Shown here piece by piece: positions 18,168-26,958 of a stretch of 64,000 nucleotides of DNA; the first letter of the stretch is position 1; every line of letters begins with the position of its first letter. Source of the stretch: Candidatus Anammoxibacter sp. (GTDB taxonomy: Bacteria; Planctomycetota; Brocadiia; Brocadiales; Anammoxibacteraceae); NCBI GenBank assembly GCA_021777105.1, contig JAIQZQ010000012.1, forward strand, positions 28,302-92,301. Reading direction: 5' to 3'. A program made the translations under genes and the position numbers. The notes below the pieces were generated by a model, which was not told the DNA's origin, did no database searches, and was given only the letters and a program-made list of their open reading frames with translations.

Positions 18168-20123
18168 ATGGATGAGTTTACAGAAGGCCGCAATATAGAA
18201 ACCGGAGCAAACGGGCCGGCTCTTTTTTCAGAATATGATGTTTATCTCTTTAAAAAGGGCGAACATTTCAGGTTGTATAATTTATTGGGATCTCGTATTG
18301 TTGAAAAAGACGGCGAACAAGCGGCCTCATTTGCTGTTTGGGCTCCCAATGCCGGCAAAGTTTCAGTAGTTGGGGACTTTAACGGATGGAACCCGGAAGC
18401 TTTCCCTTTGAGCCGACGAGATGATGAAACCGGCATTTGGGAGGGCGTTGCGACGGGCGTCGGCAAAGGCGCAATATATAAATATCACATAGTCTCTAAT
18501 TATAATGAATATACAGTTGACAAAGCCGATCCGTATGCCGTTTATTGCCAGGAATCTCCTGCGACGGCGTCTGTTCTATGGGATTTAAACTATAATTGGA
18601 AAGATTCGCACTGGATGAATATCCGGGCGGAAAAGAATGCTCACAATGCGCCAATGTCTATTTACGAAGTCCATTTAGGATCGTGGCGCAGAAACAATGA
18701 GCAAGGCAACCGTTTTCTTACGTATAGGGAGTTGGCTTGCGATTTGTCTAAATATGTAATTGAGATGGGGTTTACCCATGTGGAATTTTTGCCGGCAAAA
18801 GAGCACCCTTTTTACGGCTCATGGGGATACCAGATGACGGGATATTTTGCCCCCACCAGCAGGTATGGAACTCCGCAGGATTTTATGTTTCTCATTGATT
18901 ACCTTCATCAGTGCGGCATAGGTGTTATCCTTGATTGGGTTCCGTCCCATTTTCCATCAGACGAGTTTGGCCTGGTCTATTTTGACGGCACCTGCCTCTA
19001 TGAGCACGAAGACCCGAAACTTGGATTTCATCCGGACTGGAAGAGTTGCATTTTTAATTACGGCAGGCAAGAGGTGGTTAATTTTCTGATAAGCAGCGCA
19101 ATCTTCTGGCTTGATAAATATCATATCGACGGCTTGAGAATAGACGCCGTGGCCTCAATGATCTATTTAGACTACTCGCGAAAAGAGGGCGAATGGATAC
19201 CAAATAAATATGGAGGCAGGGAAAACCTAGAGGCAATATCCATGATCAAGCGGCTTAATGAAGAGGTTTACCGGATGTTTCCGGATGCGCAGACAATTGC
19301 CGAAGAGTCTACTGCGTGGCCAATGGTATCAAAACCGGTTGACGCTGGAGGCTTGGGTTTCGGCATGAAATGGAATATGGGCTGGATGCACGATACCCTT
19401 GAATATTTTTGCAAAGATAATATATACCGCAAATACCACCATAACGATTTGACTTTTAGCTTTTTGTACGCATTTACCGAAAATTATGTGCTGTCGCTCT
19501 CTCATGATGAAGTTGTGCACGGTAAAGGCTCGCTTTTAACAAAAATGCCGGGCGACGAATGGCAGAAATTTGCAAACCTGCGGCTGCTTTTTGGATACAT
19601 GTATGCTCATCCGGGCAAGAAACTCCTATTTATGGGCGCCGAATTTGGGCAATGGAATGAGTGGGATCACGATTCAGAGCTGGACTGGGAAGCTCTTCAA
19701 TACAAACCGCATAAACAGATTAAAAGATGGATGCGAGAGCTGAACTATTTTTATAAGAGCGAACCAATACTTTATGAAAAAGATTTTGATGCGGATGGTT
19801 TTGAATGGATCGACCATAACGACTCAGAGCAAAGCGTAATCAGCTTTTTAAGAAAAGGCGCGAAACAGGAAGACTGTATATTATTAGCCTGCAATTTTAC
19901 ACCAGTGCCCAGGCATGATTACAGAATCGGCGTTCCGGCGGGAGGGGTGTGGAAAGAGGCTCTAAACAGCGACTCTGAACAATACGGGGGAAGCGGGGTC
20001 TGCAATAATTGTGAGGGAGTCGAAGCCGAGCCCATGCCAAGGCACGGGCGCGACCTATCCATTTCAATAACATTGCCTCCGCTTGCGATTATTTATATGA
20101 AAAGAGATGTGGCTCTCAAATGA
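18168..20123 (+). CDS. glgB: 1,4-alpha-glucan branching enzyme
   Basis: A 651-residue GH13 enzyme that makes alpha-1,6 branches in glycogen. An N-terminal CBM48-like domain (FAVWAPNAGKVSVVGDFNGW) is followed by the GH13 barrel: the DWVPSHFP region, the nucleophile Asp326 in GLRIDAVASMIYLDYSR, the acid/base region IAEESTAWP (Glu379-380) and LSLSHDEVVHGKGSL with His446/Asp447. The lengthened WIPNKYGGRENLEAI segment is typical of GlgB. The C-terminal beta domain has one unusual short Cys pair insertion (CNNCEG). It is divergent from glgA, consistent with a two-gene glycogen locus. The start at ATG 18168 has only a weak purine-rich ribosome site. Confidence 0.95.
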   Translation: MDEFTEGRNIETGANGPALFSEYDVYLFKKGEHFRLYNLLGSRIVEKDGEQAASFAVWAPNAGKVSVVGDFNGWNPEAFPLSRRDDETGIWEGVATGVGKGAIYKYHIVSNYNEYTVDKADPYAVYCQESPATASVLWDLNYNWKDSHWMNIRAEKNAHNAPMSIYEVHLGSWRRNNEQGNRFLTYRELACDLSKYVIEMGFTHVEFLPAKEHPFYGSWGYQMTGYFAPTSRYGTPQDFMFLIDYLHQCGIGVILDWVPSHFPSDEFGLVYFDGTCLYEHEDPKLGFHPDWKSCIFNYGRQEVVNFLISSAIFWLDKYHIDGLRIDAVASMIYLDYSRKEGEWIPNKYGGRENLEAISMIKRLNEEVYRMFPDAQTIAEESTAWPMVSKPVDAGGLGFGMKWNMGWMHDTLEYFCKDNIYRKYHHNDLTFSFLYAFTENYVLSLSHDEVVHGKGSLLTKMPGDEWQKFANLRLLFGYMYAHPGKKLLFMGAEFGQWNEWDHDSELDWEALQYKPHKQIKRWMRELNYFYKSEPILYEKDFDADGFEWIDHNDSEQSVISFLRKGAKQEDCILLACNFTPVPRHDYRIGVPAGGVWKEALNSDSEQYGGSGVCNNCEGVEAEPMPRHGRDLSISITLPPLAIIYMKRDVALK

Positions 20124-20234
20124 AAACTTAATTTTAATTAAATTATATATTTCGTTCCGTGCCCTTAGCGCTTAACTAAACAGCTACCGTATTTTAAACA
20201 AAATAGACAATTAAGGATTAATGCATCTTTAATG

Positions 20235-20582
20235 TTAGCTTTCCTCGTTGCCGGCATTTTCGGCGTCAGCAACGACTTCTGAGTCGGCCGTTGCGTTATC
20301 ATCAGTATATTCGCTTATCGTTATAAGGCCTTCTATTTTATTGTACGTTTTTACGCCAACGCCTTTAACTTTCATCAACTCCTCAATGCTTTTGAACCCG
20401 CCATTATCCTTTCTATAAACAACTATTTTAACGGCGGTTTTCGGTCCTATTCCCGGTAATTTTGCAAGATCTTTTACCGTGGCGGTGTTTAAGTCTACCT
20501 TTTCAGCAGCCTCATTTGACGCATACGCCAATGAGGTTAACATCAAAACAATAACAATAGCCTTTAAAAATGACTTTACCAT
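20235..20582 (-). CDS. ComEA-like helix-hairpin-helix protein, exported
   Basis: The start is placed at 20582 because an in-frame ATG five codons upstream (20597) overlaps GGAGGGG, which serves as ribosome site for the second ATG. The product has a signal peptide (MVKSFLKAIVIVLMLTSLAY) and one double HhH module: VDLNTATVKDLAKLPGIGPK, then FKSIEELMKVKGVGVKTYNK. The C-terminal ~30 residues are acidic and disordered. Such proteins bind double-stranded DNA non-specifically. In competence they sit at the outer face of the cytoplasmic membrane, but no other competence genes are present here, so a role in DNA uptake is only possible. A dispersed 39-base element lies 62 bases upstream in the same orientation. 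Confidence 0.85.
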   Translation of the reverse strand: MVKSFLKAIVIVLMLTSLAYASNEAAEKVDLNTATVKDLAKLPGIGPKTAVKIVVYRKDNGGFKSIEELMKVKGVGVKTYNKIEGLITISEYTDDNATADSEVVADAENAGNEES

Positions 20583-20644
20583 TATCTTCCCCTCCATAAA
20601 AAAAGATTAAAATACGGCTCTGTTAAGTTAAGCTTGTATAGATG

Positions 20645-20683
20645 TACACTGAGTAGCTTGCCTGCTTTAGTGAGAATTATCCA
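20645..20683 (-). repeat. Dispersed 39-base element, copy 1 (upstream of comEA-like gene)
   Basis: Read on the minus strand this begins TGGATAATTCTCACTAAAGC and ends GGCAAGCTACTCAGTGTA. It matches the elements at 30219 and 38979 at most positions (core GGATAATTCTCAC, then GC-AG-CAA-CT-CTCAG). Its 3' end lies 62 bases from the comEA-like start. Confidence 0.7.
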
Positions 20684-21371
20684 TGAATTGGATAATTTAA
20701 TGTTTATAGACATAAAATAGCTATTTATGTCTTATGAAAATATTGCCTTAGGCCTTTCAAAATTAGCCATTTTATACTATACCACATAAACACAAATTTG
20801 GTCGGAAGGTGACAGAATTGGTTTTTGTAGAGTGCAAAATTTGCCGTGTAGTGGTTTGGACTACACGATGTAGTGTCCCCTTATAAAATGCGATTTTTAT
20901 TAAAAAGGCGGTTGTGTTGTATCTCGTTTGTTTTCAGATAGTTAGGTCGCGCTCCGCTTGTCGTGACACCCAAAAACATGCTTTAGACGAAAATAGCTCC
21001 GCAAAAATACTCAAAATAATCCTAAAGTTTGAGTATTTTTGAATATAAAACAGGTGAATTAAAAATTTATTTTTTTAAATTTTTTTTTAAAAAGTGGTTT
21101 TTTAAGTAAAAAAACTAAATCAACTGTGCGCTGGTTTTTGCGTAGGCTGTTAGCCCGAACACAGTTGTTTACCATATATTTGCCTTTTTAAAAGTTCATT
21201 TGCCTGAAAAAGGCGCTAACACTGCTGTTCCATTAATAGACGAAGTTTCAATTGACGGTTACAAGGCCAAATGCAATAATAATATTTTTACAAGACTCTT
21301 AATCTAATGCGTTTTAAAATAAATCTACGCGAGTCATTATATAATGGTAAATCCTTAAAAATAGAGGGGTT
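20684..21371 (+). other. Long intergenic region with hairpins and a poly-A/T tract
   Basis: No gene is supported. There are two perfect inverted repeats: CGTGTAGT/ACTACACG (20845-20852 and 20860-20867, 7-base loop) and CAACTGTG/CACAGTTG (21121-21128 and 21160-21167) enclosing a smaller GGCT/AGCC hairpin. A strongly A/T-rich stretch occupies 21050-21120. A TATAAT at 21340-21345 may be the -10 box of the methyltransferase gene. Confidence 0.45.
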
Positions 21372-22229
21372 ATGAAGTTTTACATATTAACATTCAAGCT
21401 GTTTATTATAAGATTAACAATGAACACGTTGAACAGATGCAACATTGTTCTTCCTAAAATATTGTGCGAGAGGTTTTATAATCTGGTCACTGAATTATCG
21501 GATATGATTTTTGCGGATTTTACATGCATGAATTATGGATATGACAATGGCAACGACATTGAAATTATAGAAGAATTTAAAAATGAAAGATATCCGGCCC
21601 AACTTTATAATTATGTCGCAACGTTTGGAAACAGGTTAAATATTAGCAATCTTGACCTTTTGGAAGTCGGCAGCGGAAGAGGCGGCGGTTTGTCATATTT
21701 AACGCAATCATACAAGCCTAAAAGCTCTACAGGGCTTGAACTATCGCCAAAAGCGGTTGCGTTTTGTAAAACAAGGCACAAAGCTGTCAATGCGTGTTTT
21801 TTGCAAGGCAACTCTCAATCAATCCCGTTTCCGGACGAGAGTTTTGATATTGTTATAAATATTGAAAGCTCCCATTGTTATCAGCATATTCAACTGTTTC
21901 TAAACGAGGTTAAACGTGTTTTAAGAAAAGATGGGTATTTTTGCATAGCTGATTTCAGGGATTCGCATAAATTAGAAGATTTCTTTTCCGAATTAAATTC
22001 ATCAGGTCTAAAAATTGTTCATAAAGAGAACATCACTCAAAATGTATTAAAAGCGCTGACTCTGTCCAGCAACGATAAAGAGGAATTCTATAAAACAATA
22101 AACATACCAAATATTTATAGAAAAACATTATCTGATTTTGCCGGCACAATAGGAAGCCGCAAATACAACGATTTCAAATCCGGAATTCGCCAATACTACT
22201 ATTTCGTGCTGCAAAAACAAAAAATTTGA
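21372..22229 (+). CDS. Class I SAM-dependent methyltransferase (phthiotriolone-methyltransferase-like)
   Basis: A 285-residue protein with the Rossmann methyltransferase core: motif I LLEVGSGRGGGLSYL, motif II GLELSPKAVAFC, an acidic/post-II stretch QGNSQSIPFPDESFDIVINI, and ESSHCYQHIQLFLNEVKRVL with LRKDGYFCIADF. The preceding MNYGYDNG segment and the SSHCY element are typical of the Rv2952-like and related small-molecule O/C-methyltransferases. The substrate cannot be told. It stands alone between a long intergenic region and an oppositely oriented toxin-like pair. Start 21372 follows AGAGGGGTT; Met17 (21420) is an alternative. A TATAAT lies 27 bases upstream. Confidence 0.8.
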   Translation: MKFYILTFKLFIIRLTMNTLNRCNIVLPKILCERFYNLVTELSDMIFADFTCMNYGYDNGNDIEIIEEFKNERYPAQLYNYVATFGNRLNISNLDLLEVGSGRGGGLSYLTQSYKPKSSTGLELSPKAVAFCKTRHKAVNACFLQGNSQSIPFPDESFDIVINIESSHCYQHIQLFLNEVKRVLRKDGYFCIADFRDSHKLEDFFSELNSSGLKIVHKENITQNVLKALTLSSNDKEEFYKTINIPNIYRKTLSDFAGTIGSRKYNDFKSGIRQYYYFVLQKQKI

Positions 22230-22252
22230 GCCCTGCAAATTATTGGCGTTTT

Positions 22253-22717
22253 TTAGGGACTTTCATGTTTTTGGCTTCTTTTTAGGTTTTCAGCGTCAAT
22301 TTGATCCTGCGGTCTACCTGCGGCAATTTTGGCTTTTATAAGGTCTTCTCTGGATATAAACTGAATAGACAATGCGTCTATGTTCACCTCGACTCTACGA
22401 CCCCATGCAGACTCGAATTCGATCCCAGGTATCGACATCATTATGTCCAGGCGGAAAGGCGCCTCTCCCATTTGGTAAAAATAACCCTCTTGAGTAAAAT
22501 CTTTGGCTGTTATATTCACTAATGGAGCTCCAAACTCCTTGAGGGTTGAAAATACAGCCTCGGCATTTTGTGGATCAATGGCAATCCACAAATCAAGGTC
22601 TTTTGTGAACCTTGGCTCAGTGTATTTCATAACGGCATAACCACCTACCACCATGTAGCGGACTTTATATTTGTTTAAGAGATTCAATATTTCTTTGAAG
22701 TCTGGGTTCGTTAACAT
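22253..22717 (-). CDS. Nucleotidyltransferase-fold protein (AbiEii/MNT superfamily)
   Basis: A 154-residue protein with YMVVGGYAVMKYTEPRFTKD followed by LDLWI, the GG.A ... R.T.DLD pattern of the nucleotidyltransferase superfamily (DUF6036/AbiEii-like), and RLDIMMSIPG providing the third acidic residue. Its start overlaps the end of the small upstream gene (22665-22889) by 53 bases, so the two are co-translated. Pairs of a short helical protein and this kind of transferase are common in environmental bacteria and are suspected toxin-antitoxin modules; activity here is inferred only. Confidence 0.8.
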   Translation of the reverse strand: MLTNPDFKEILNLLNKYKVRYMVVGGYAVMKYTEPRFTKDLDLWIAIDPQNAEAVFSTLKEFGAPLVNITAKDFTQEGYFYQMGEAPFRLDIMMSIPGIEFESAWGRRVEVNIDALSIQFISREDLIKAKIAAGRPQDQIDAENLKRSQKHESP

Positions 22718-22889
22718 TTCCGTATCTCAGAGTGTAATAATCTTTTACCATATCCATTGCAGCCTCGAAAATTACCTTTTCACCTTGAGCCTGCCAAAAC
22801 TTAATATCAAATTCGCCATCCGAATCCTCAATTTTTCCATACATTTCCTGAATTTTTCCATACATTTCCTGAATTTGGTTTTCTTTCAT
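22665..22889 (-). CDS. Small acidic protein paired with the nucleotidyltransferase
   Basis: A 74-residue protein: an N-terminal part with a perfect seven-residue duplication (IQEMYGK twice), then FDIKFWQAQGEKVIFEAAMD and YYTLRYGNVNEPRLQRNIES. The second half is a conserved motif set (D..FWQ..G...IFEA...M..D.Y..R.G...EPRLQR) that I associate with small partners encoded just upstream of nucleotidyltransferase genes. It lacks recognisable DNA-binding or catalytic motifs. Function is unknown; an antitoxin or adaptor role is a guess from context. Confidence 0.7.
   Translation of the reverse strand: MKENQIQEMYGKIQEMYGKIEDSDGEFDIKFWQAQGEKVIFEAAMDMVKDYYTLRYGNVNEPRLQRNIESLKQI
22831..22872 (-). repeat. 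Perfect 21-base tandem duplication inside the small partner gene
   Basis: Two identical 21-base units (22831-22851 and 22852-22872, plus-strand word ATTTTTCCATACATTTCCTG) encode IQEMYGK twice. The frame is kept, so the event added exactly seven residues and looks recent because no base differs. Confidence 0.9.
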
Positions 22890-23787
22890 TTTCGTTTTTG
22901 CCTAACGTTAAGGATTTTATCCGTAGTCGAAAACAACAATTAGCGTAAAACTACCACTTGTTTATTTTCGCAGTCTAAACATAAATTGTACTGGGTTTTA
23001 TTATTTTTATCTATCTTTAATTCCGCTAATTTCAGAAAATCTCTGCAAATTGTTGGGTATGGAAATTATAGGAGCTTTTAGGGCTGCTACAGATTATTCA
23101 ACTGTTATTTACAATATAGCAAGCTTTAAGGCGATCTAATCGACATTCACGTAAAAGTATTCGTGACTTCCACCTTAATAATGAATTATTTTTGATTTTA
23201 TACTTGGCTAAATTAAACTAGACGCGAAATAAAAGCAAAAGCTGAAACAATATCTCTTTATGACAAGATAACCAAGGTTTTTGATACTTTTGAAAAATTT
23301 TACGGTTATTACTAACGCCACATTCCTCTCTTGCTCGCAACTTTAGCTTTTCGTAAACACCGTTATTGCAAATAGTTAAGTTAAGTAGCCGGCAACTTTA
23401 TTCAAAGTCAAATTTTAAAATTTACGGCTGTAAACCTACAATAATTAACCTGTTCCAAGTTTTCATTATTCTTTGTTCATGGGACTTTGACTCTTCATTG
23501 CGAAGTGGATTATAATAATATAGATGCGCATACGGTAAAGTTTCGCCTCTGTTTATATTTTCAAAAAAGCGAGATGAAAATACCAAACTCAGTGACATTA
23601 ATGCAAAGGATTGATTCCAGAATATGCTGTCTTTCTTAGTTAAATTTAAAACTTTATTTTTAAACAAGAGAGGGGGTGAGTTGTGAACGAACAAAAAGCG
23701 CCGCAAATTGAAAATGTGGGAAAAAAGCAAGTGAACCGTCTATTTAATTAACGCGTATAAAAAGAGCTTAAACAGGAGGTGATTAAA
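22890..23787 (+). other. Long intergenic region, no supported gene
   Basis: Short open stretches exist but none has coding character throughout. One 29-codon fragment ending at about 23315 (REIKAKAETISLYDKITKVF) reads like a piece of real protein but has no start and is preceded by a stop, so it may be a gene remnant. A candidate on the minus strand (23422-23730) was rejected. The ribosome site of hsp20 (AGGAGG) is at 23774-23779. Confidence 0.4.
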
Positions 23788-24255
23788 ATGAATTTAACGC
23801 CGTTTAAAAAGAGCTATTTTTGGCATGATCCGTTTCATGGATTGGGAAGTCTTCAGAATGAAATGAACAAATTCCTTAAACCCATTTCAAAAATAATGGG
23901 TAGGGAAGCCGGATTGTTTAAAAGGAGGTGGAGTCCTTCGATAGATGTGTATGATTCTGATAATGAGCTGTTTGTTAAGGTTGATATCCCCGGCTTTAAA
24001 AAAGAGGAGATAGAAGTGTCCATCAAGGATAACATCTTAACAATCAAAGGCGAAAAGAAGGGCGAAAATGAGGTTCACAAGGAGAACTACTACAGGGCTG
24101 AGAGATTTTACGGCAGCTTCAACAGGAGCGTCCAGCTTCCATCCGGAGTAGAACATGAGAATGCAAGCGCCACATATAAAGACGGCGTGCTGGAGTTGAA
24201 ACTTCTTAAAAAAGAAGAGTCAAAGCCAAAACTGATTTCTATTGACGTTAATTAA
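23788..24255 (+). CDS. Small heat-shock protein (Hsp20/alpha-crystallin)
   Basis: The start at 23788 lies eight bases after a perfect AGGAGG; an in-frame GTG inside that ribosome site (23779) is rejected. The 155-residue product has a ~45-residue N-terminal arm, then the alpha-crystallin domain beginning WSPSIDVYDSDNELFVKVDI, with PGFKKEEIEVSIKDNILTIK and the A-x-x-x-D-G-V-L signature (ATYKDGVLELKL). The end ISIDVN holds an I-x-I type motif used for oligomer assembly. It is an ATP-independent holdase in the cytoplasm. No CIRCE element or sigma-32 box was seen upstream. An inverted repeat follows the gene. Confidence 0.95.
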   Translation: MNLTPFKKSYFWHDPFHGLGSLQNEMNKFLKPISKIMGREAGLFKRRWSPSIDVYDSDNELFVKVDIPGFKKEEIEVSIKDNILTIKGEKKGENEVHKENYYRAERFYGSFNRSVQLPSGVEHENASATYKDGVLELKLLKKEESKPKLISIDVN

Positions 24256-24267
24256 CCAAAAATCGCG

Positions 24268-24315
24268 TATATTGCATGCGGCGCTCAATTGCTGTTGAAC
24301 TCCGCATGCAATATA
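24268..24315 (+). terminator. 14-bp perfect stem-loop after hsp20
   Basis: TATATTGCATGCGG (24268-24281) and CCGCATGCAATATA (24302-24315) are perfectly complementary with a 20-base loop. No U-tract follows, so it is not a classical intrinsic terminator; it could stabilise the 3' end of the mRNA or be a protein-binding palindrome. Confidence 0.45.
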
Positions 24316-24465
24316 GCCCTTGGGATCATTATTTCATACAATATCTTGTCACTATTTGTTAAAATTTATTTGCTACGAGACTAAAATACCAACCAACTAA
24401 TGGGCAACGACTGATTTTAAATATTAAGGTCATATGGCCTAAACGTAAAAAGCAGGAATATAGAG

Positions 24466-24813
24466 ATGGAACTATCAGCTGTAAAAAAAAGAGAAAACAT
24501 ATTAAACGAAGAGTATCATCGTATCATTGATATTATTAAAAGAGAGTATAAACCGGAAAAAGTAGTGATTTTTGGCTCTTTTTCTGAAAAAAAGATACAT
24601 GAGTGGAGCGATATTGATATGTTGATAATAAAGGAGACAACTTCAAGGCCTGTGGATCGATGTGTTGAGTTATGCAGGCTTGTTAAACCAAAGGTAGGGA
24701 TAGACATGTTCATTTATACGCCTGACGAATATAGCCGCCTCATCAACGAAAAGTTTTCATTTTTAATGAGCATCGTTAAAAATGGCAAGGTTGTGTATGA
24801 GAAAAGGGACTGA
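24466..24813 (+). CDS. MNT-type nucleotidyltransferase (partner HEPN is a pseudogene)
   Basis: A 115-residue protein with VVIFGSFSEKKIHEWSDIDM, the G-S-x-(~10)-SD-x-D motif of minimal nucleotidyltransferases, and a KVGIDMFIYT strand that supplies the third acidic residue. In intact loci it modifies and silences the HEPN toxin encoded next to it. Here the following HEPN sequence is broken by stops and frameshifts, so this gene may be a surviving orphan antitoxin. It reads on the plus strand with a purine-rich site (AGGAATATAG) before the ATG. Confidence 0.8.
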   Translation: MELSAVKKRENILNEEYHRIIDIIKREYKPEKVVIFGSFSEKKIHEWSDIDMLIIKETTSRPVDRCVELCRLVKPKVGIDMFIYTPDEYSRLINEKFSFLMSIVKNGKVVYEKRD

Positions 24814-25160
24814 AGTGTGAGTAAAAATAGCTGTCGAAGAGATTGTGTCCACCAAATGTTTATTCGAAAATTCCTTGTTCTGGATGATTTGCTACCATTG
24901 TTAGCAAAGCGTAGAAAAACTATAAAAAGCAATCCTTGTCGAGCATAAAAATAAAGTTCCGCGCATTCACAATCTTCTAGAGCTAAAAAATGCTGTCAAA
25001 GAGTTTGGTTTCAACGCTTCTATCTACGATGCAGATACCGTGTTTTTAAATAGCGTTTATCGGTTTAGATACCATCCTGATCTTGGCCTTTTACCGTCTG
25101 GCGAGTCGGTATAAGGATGATGCTCAAAAAGCCATTGATATTGCAAACGGCATGTTGTAA
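24814..25160 (+). pseudogene. HEPN-domain pseudogene
   Basis: From 24836 one frame reads EEIVSTKCLFENSLFWMICY, then HC, a TAG stop at 24902, QSVEKL, a TAA stop at 24923, and KAILVEHKNKVPRIHNLLEL, continuing NAVKEFGFN. This is the HEPN hallmark (CFHCQQ.VEK.LKA.L ... PR.HNL.EL). The frame ends at TAA 25112 but continues after a one-base shift as KDDAQKAIDIANGML to TAA 25158-25160. The N-terminus near 24817 is also out of frame. At least two nonsense changes and one or two frameshifts make it non-functional. It directly follows the nucleotidyltransferase gene, as in MNT/HEPN operons. Confidence 0.8.
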
Positions 25161-25447
25161 TGGTTTAAAGCAAATGAGCCTCTTTCCATAATCGACTTGA
25201 ACACTGAAACAACATAAACCTAGCCATAACGGTTAAAAATTAATGTCACATTATTGGGCTGTTTAATTATTGTAGTCTTTACCTATGGTTTATCTGCCCC
25301 TATCTTTGTTTTTATAATAGATCATGGTGTTTGGGGATCAATCTTGAGAAAAATTATTTAAAGAATATTCGTATTTTAAATGGTTGTAGAGTTTCTTAAT
25401 TTGTTTTATTCTTAGACAAAATAAATTACCCATCCTTATCTTCTTTT

Positions 25448-26395
25448 TTACGGTGTAACACTCTGAATCTCTGCCAATACATCATTGATGCATAACACTT
25501 CAACAGGATAATCTATTGATTGATTAACAAGCCCTGCTTCTACTTGGCTCTTATCATCTTTGCTTGTAACAACTATTAATATGCGTAGCGTTTTAAACAA
25601 TTGTTCCGCTAATTGTGCTAATTCAAGTGTTGTTATTCCAGAAGTAACTCTTGAGGGTAAAATGCTGCGACGGCCATTTAGTATTTCATTAAACTTCTGA
25701 AGTCGCCAAATTACTAATTCAGGCCTTAATGTTGTAAATTTCCCGAAGAATATATATTGATCTCCAGTAAAATCGTGAAGCAAGGTAAAGCCAACAGGCT
25801 CCCCCAGCTTATAAATGTTTTGCTCGCCTTCGGTATCTAAATAAGCAAATAACATATTTCTTCCTAACAGAAACATTTGTAATTGTTGGTCGTTGGTATC
25901 AGTTGGTACATCTTCTTGTACTGTCGCTCTAATGGCTTCAATAATTGCATTTGATGCTTTTTTCTCAAGATCTGTGTTTGTATATTTAAGAGTATCAAGG
26001 CCTGCAACGTTGAAAGGGAGTTTTTGCTCGGCTCGTTGGAATGGGATAACATATTTATTGAATCCTAGCATCAACCCATATTCCATGTTTACATTCGCAT
26101 TAGGAATTTCTTGTTTATTCTTTTTATCGTTATTTAATAACACTATACAGAATTGCGACGTTATGATTTTTGAGCAAATTTTTGCGCAAAAAGCGCTTTG
26201 CCCAGGAGTTAAGCATCCTCCTGCTTCAATAGGCTGAATCCCCTCGCTTTCTAATAATTTTTTGAGGATTGTCATTTCTAGAGAGCTTTCCTCGAATCCG
26301 TATGCAATAAAGGAAGTGCGAGTTGATGAAAATGCAAAATCACAGCGAGGTTGCCCAATAACGCAGATTTTGTTTCTCCGTATACTTTTATCCAT
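25448..26395 (-). CDS. TIR-like / nucleotide-processing-domain protein
   Basis: A 315-residue soluble protein with no signal peptide. After a short strand (RNKICVIGQPRCDFAFSS), residues ~35-150 hold a flavodoxin-like layout: a helix with ILKKLLESEGIQPIEAGG, CSKIITSQFCIVLLNND, and the segment NANVNMEYGLMLGFNKYVIP, similar to the N.NV.yElG...G...vi motif of TIR-like and SEFIR-like NAD-processing domains, where the Glu is catalytic. The C-terminal half (ELVIWRLQKFNEILNGRR ... LRILIVVTSKD) may form a second alpha/beta domain. Related stand-alone proteins serve in anti-phage signalling, but no cyclase or Argonaute partner is adjacent. Fold assignment is by motif only. Confidence 0.55.
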   Translation of the reverse strand: MDKSIRRNKICVIGQPRCDFAFSSTRTSFIAYGFEESSLEMTILKKLLESEGIQPIEAGGCLTPGQSAFCAKICSKIITSQFCIVLLNNDKKNKQEIPNANVNMEYGLMLGFNKYVIPFQRAEQKLPFNVAGLDTLKYTNTDLEKKASNAIIEAIRATVQEDVPTDTNDQQLQMFLLGRNMLFAYLDTEGEQNIYKLGEPVGFTLLHDFTGDQYIFFGKFTTLRPELVIWRLQKFNEILNGRRSILPSRVTSGITTLELAQLAEQLFKTLRILIVVTSKDDKSQVEAGLVNQSIDYPVEVLCINDVLAEIQSVTP

Positions 26396-26958
26396 TTCTG
26401 TACTTTCGGTATTTACATATAAAAAATACTAATAATGAAAAACAGTTTTCTTTTTGTTGGTAAATCAATCAATGACTTTCTTGTAATAATGATATATGAA
26501 ATGATATGGAGATGCAATACTCGAATCTTTTTGTTCGTGTTTTTCCAGGTTGTTACATAATATACAAATAAATGTCGTTAATTTAATCAGGCCATACGCT
26601 TAAGCGCAAATAAAAAGCATTGTAAACAAATTTGGTTAACGGTTAATGGCTTTTAGCTTGTGGTATATGGCACGTTTTGGGGGCGGGAGGCGGTAAAACT
26701 GTAACCGGAAAGATAAAATTAAGGCGCAAGTAGATAAATGTTATTTATTAGTTCGCTTGTTGGAGTTTATGTTGAAAAATTTGCCATGACATGCTACTAT
26801 TGCCTTTCCCGGACAAGCCTGGTAAAACGATAATTGTGATAGATTTCTCGCTACGAGGTTTTTCTGGTTGCTTTAAGATATTAAAAAACATTAGTTCTTG
26901 GCTAAGGATTTCATGTGTTTGATTTGGCAGTACCTTGGAGGCGTGTAAATTATCTATC
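26396..26958 (+). other. Intergenic region, no supported gene
   Basis: Mostly A/T-rich sequence without recognisable elements. An 80-residue frame on the minus strand (26748-26990) overlaps the following gene head-to-head and has no family resemblance. The string CCCGGACAAGCCTGG near 26808 is a short imperfect palindrome. Confidence 0.35.

Noticed and set aside
21121..21167. Integron attC-like palindrome
   Set aside because: The arms CAACTGTG/CACAGTTG do not match the RYYYAAC/GTTRRRY core and no integrase or cassette genes are near.
23422..23730. 102-residue minus-strand frame before hsp20
   Set aside because: No ribosome site, no recognisable motif, unusual hydrophobic/basic composition; probably chance.
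23774..23788. GTG start for Hsp20 at 23779
   Set aside because: It lies inside the AGGAGG ribosome site, which is correctly spaced for the ATG at 23788.
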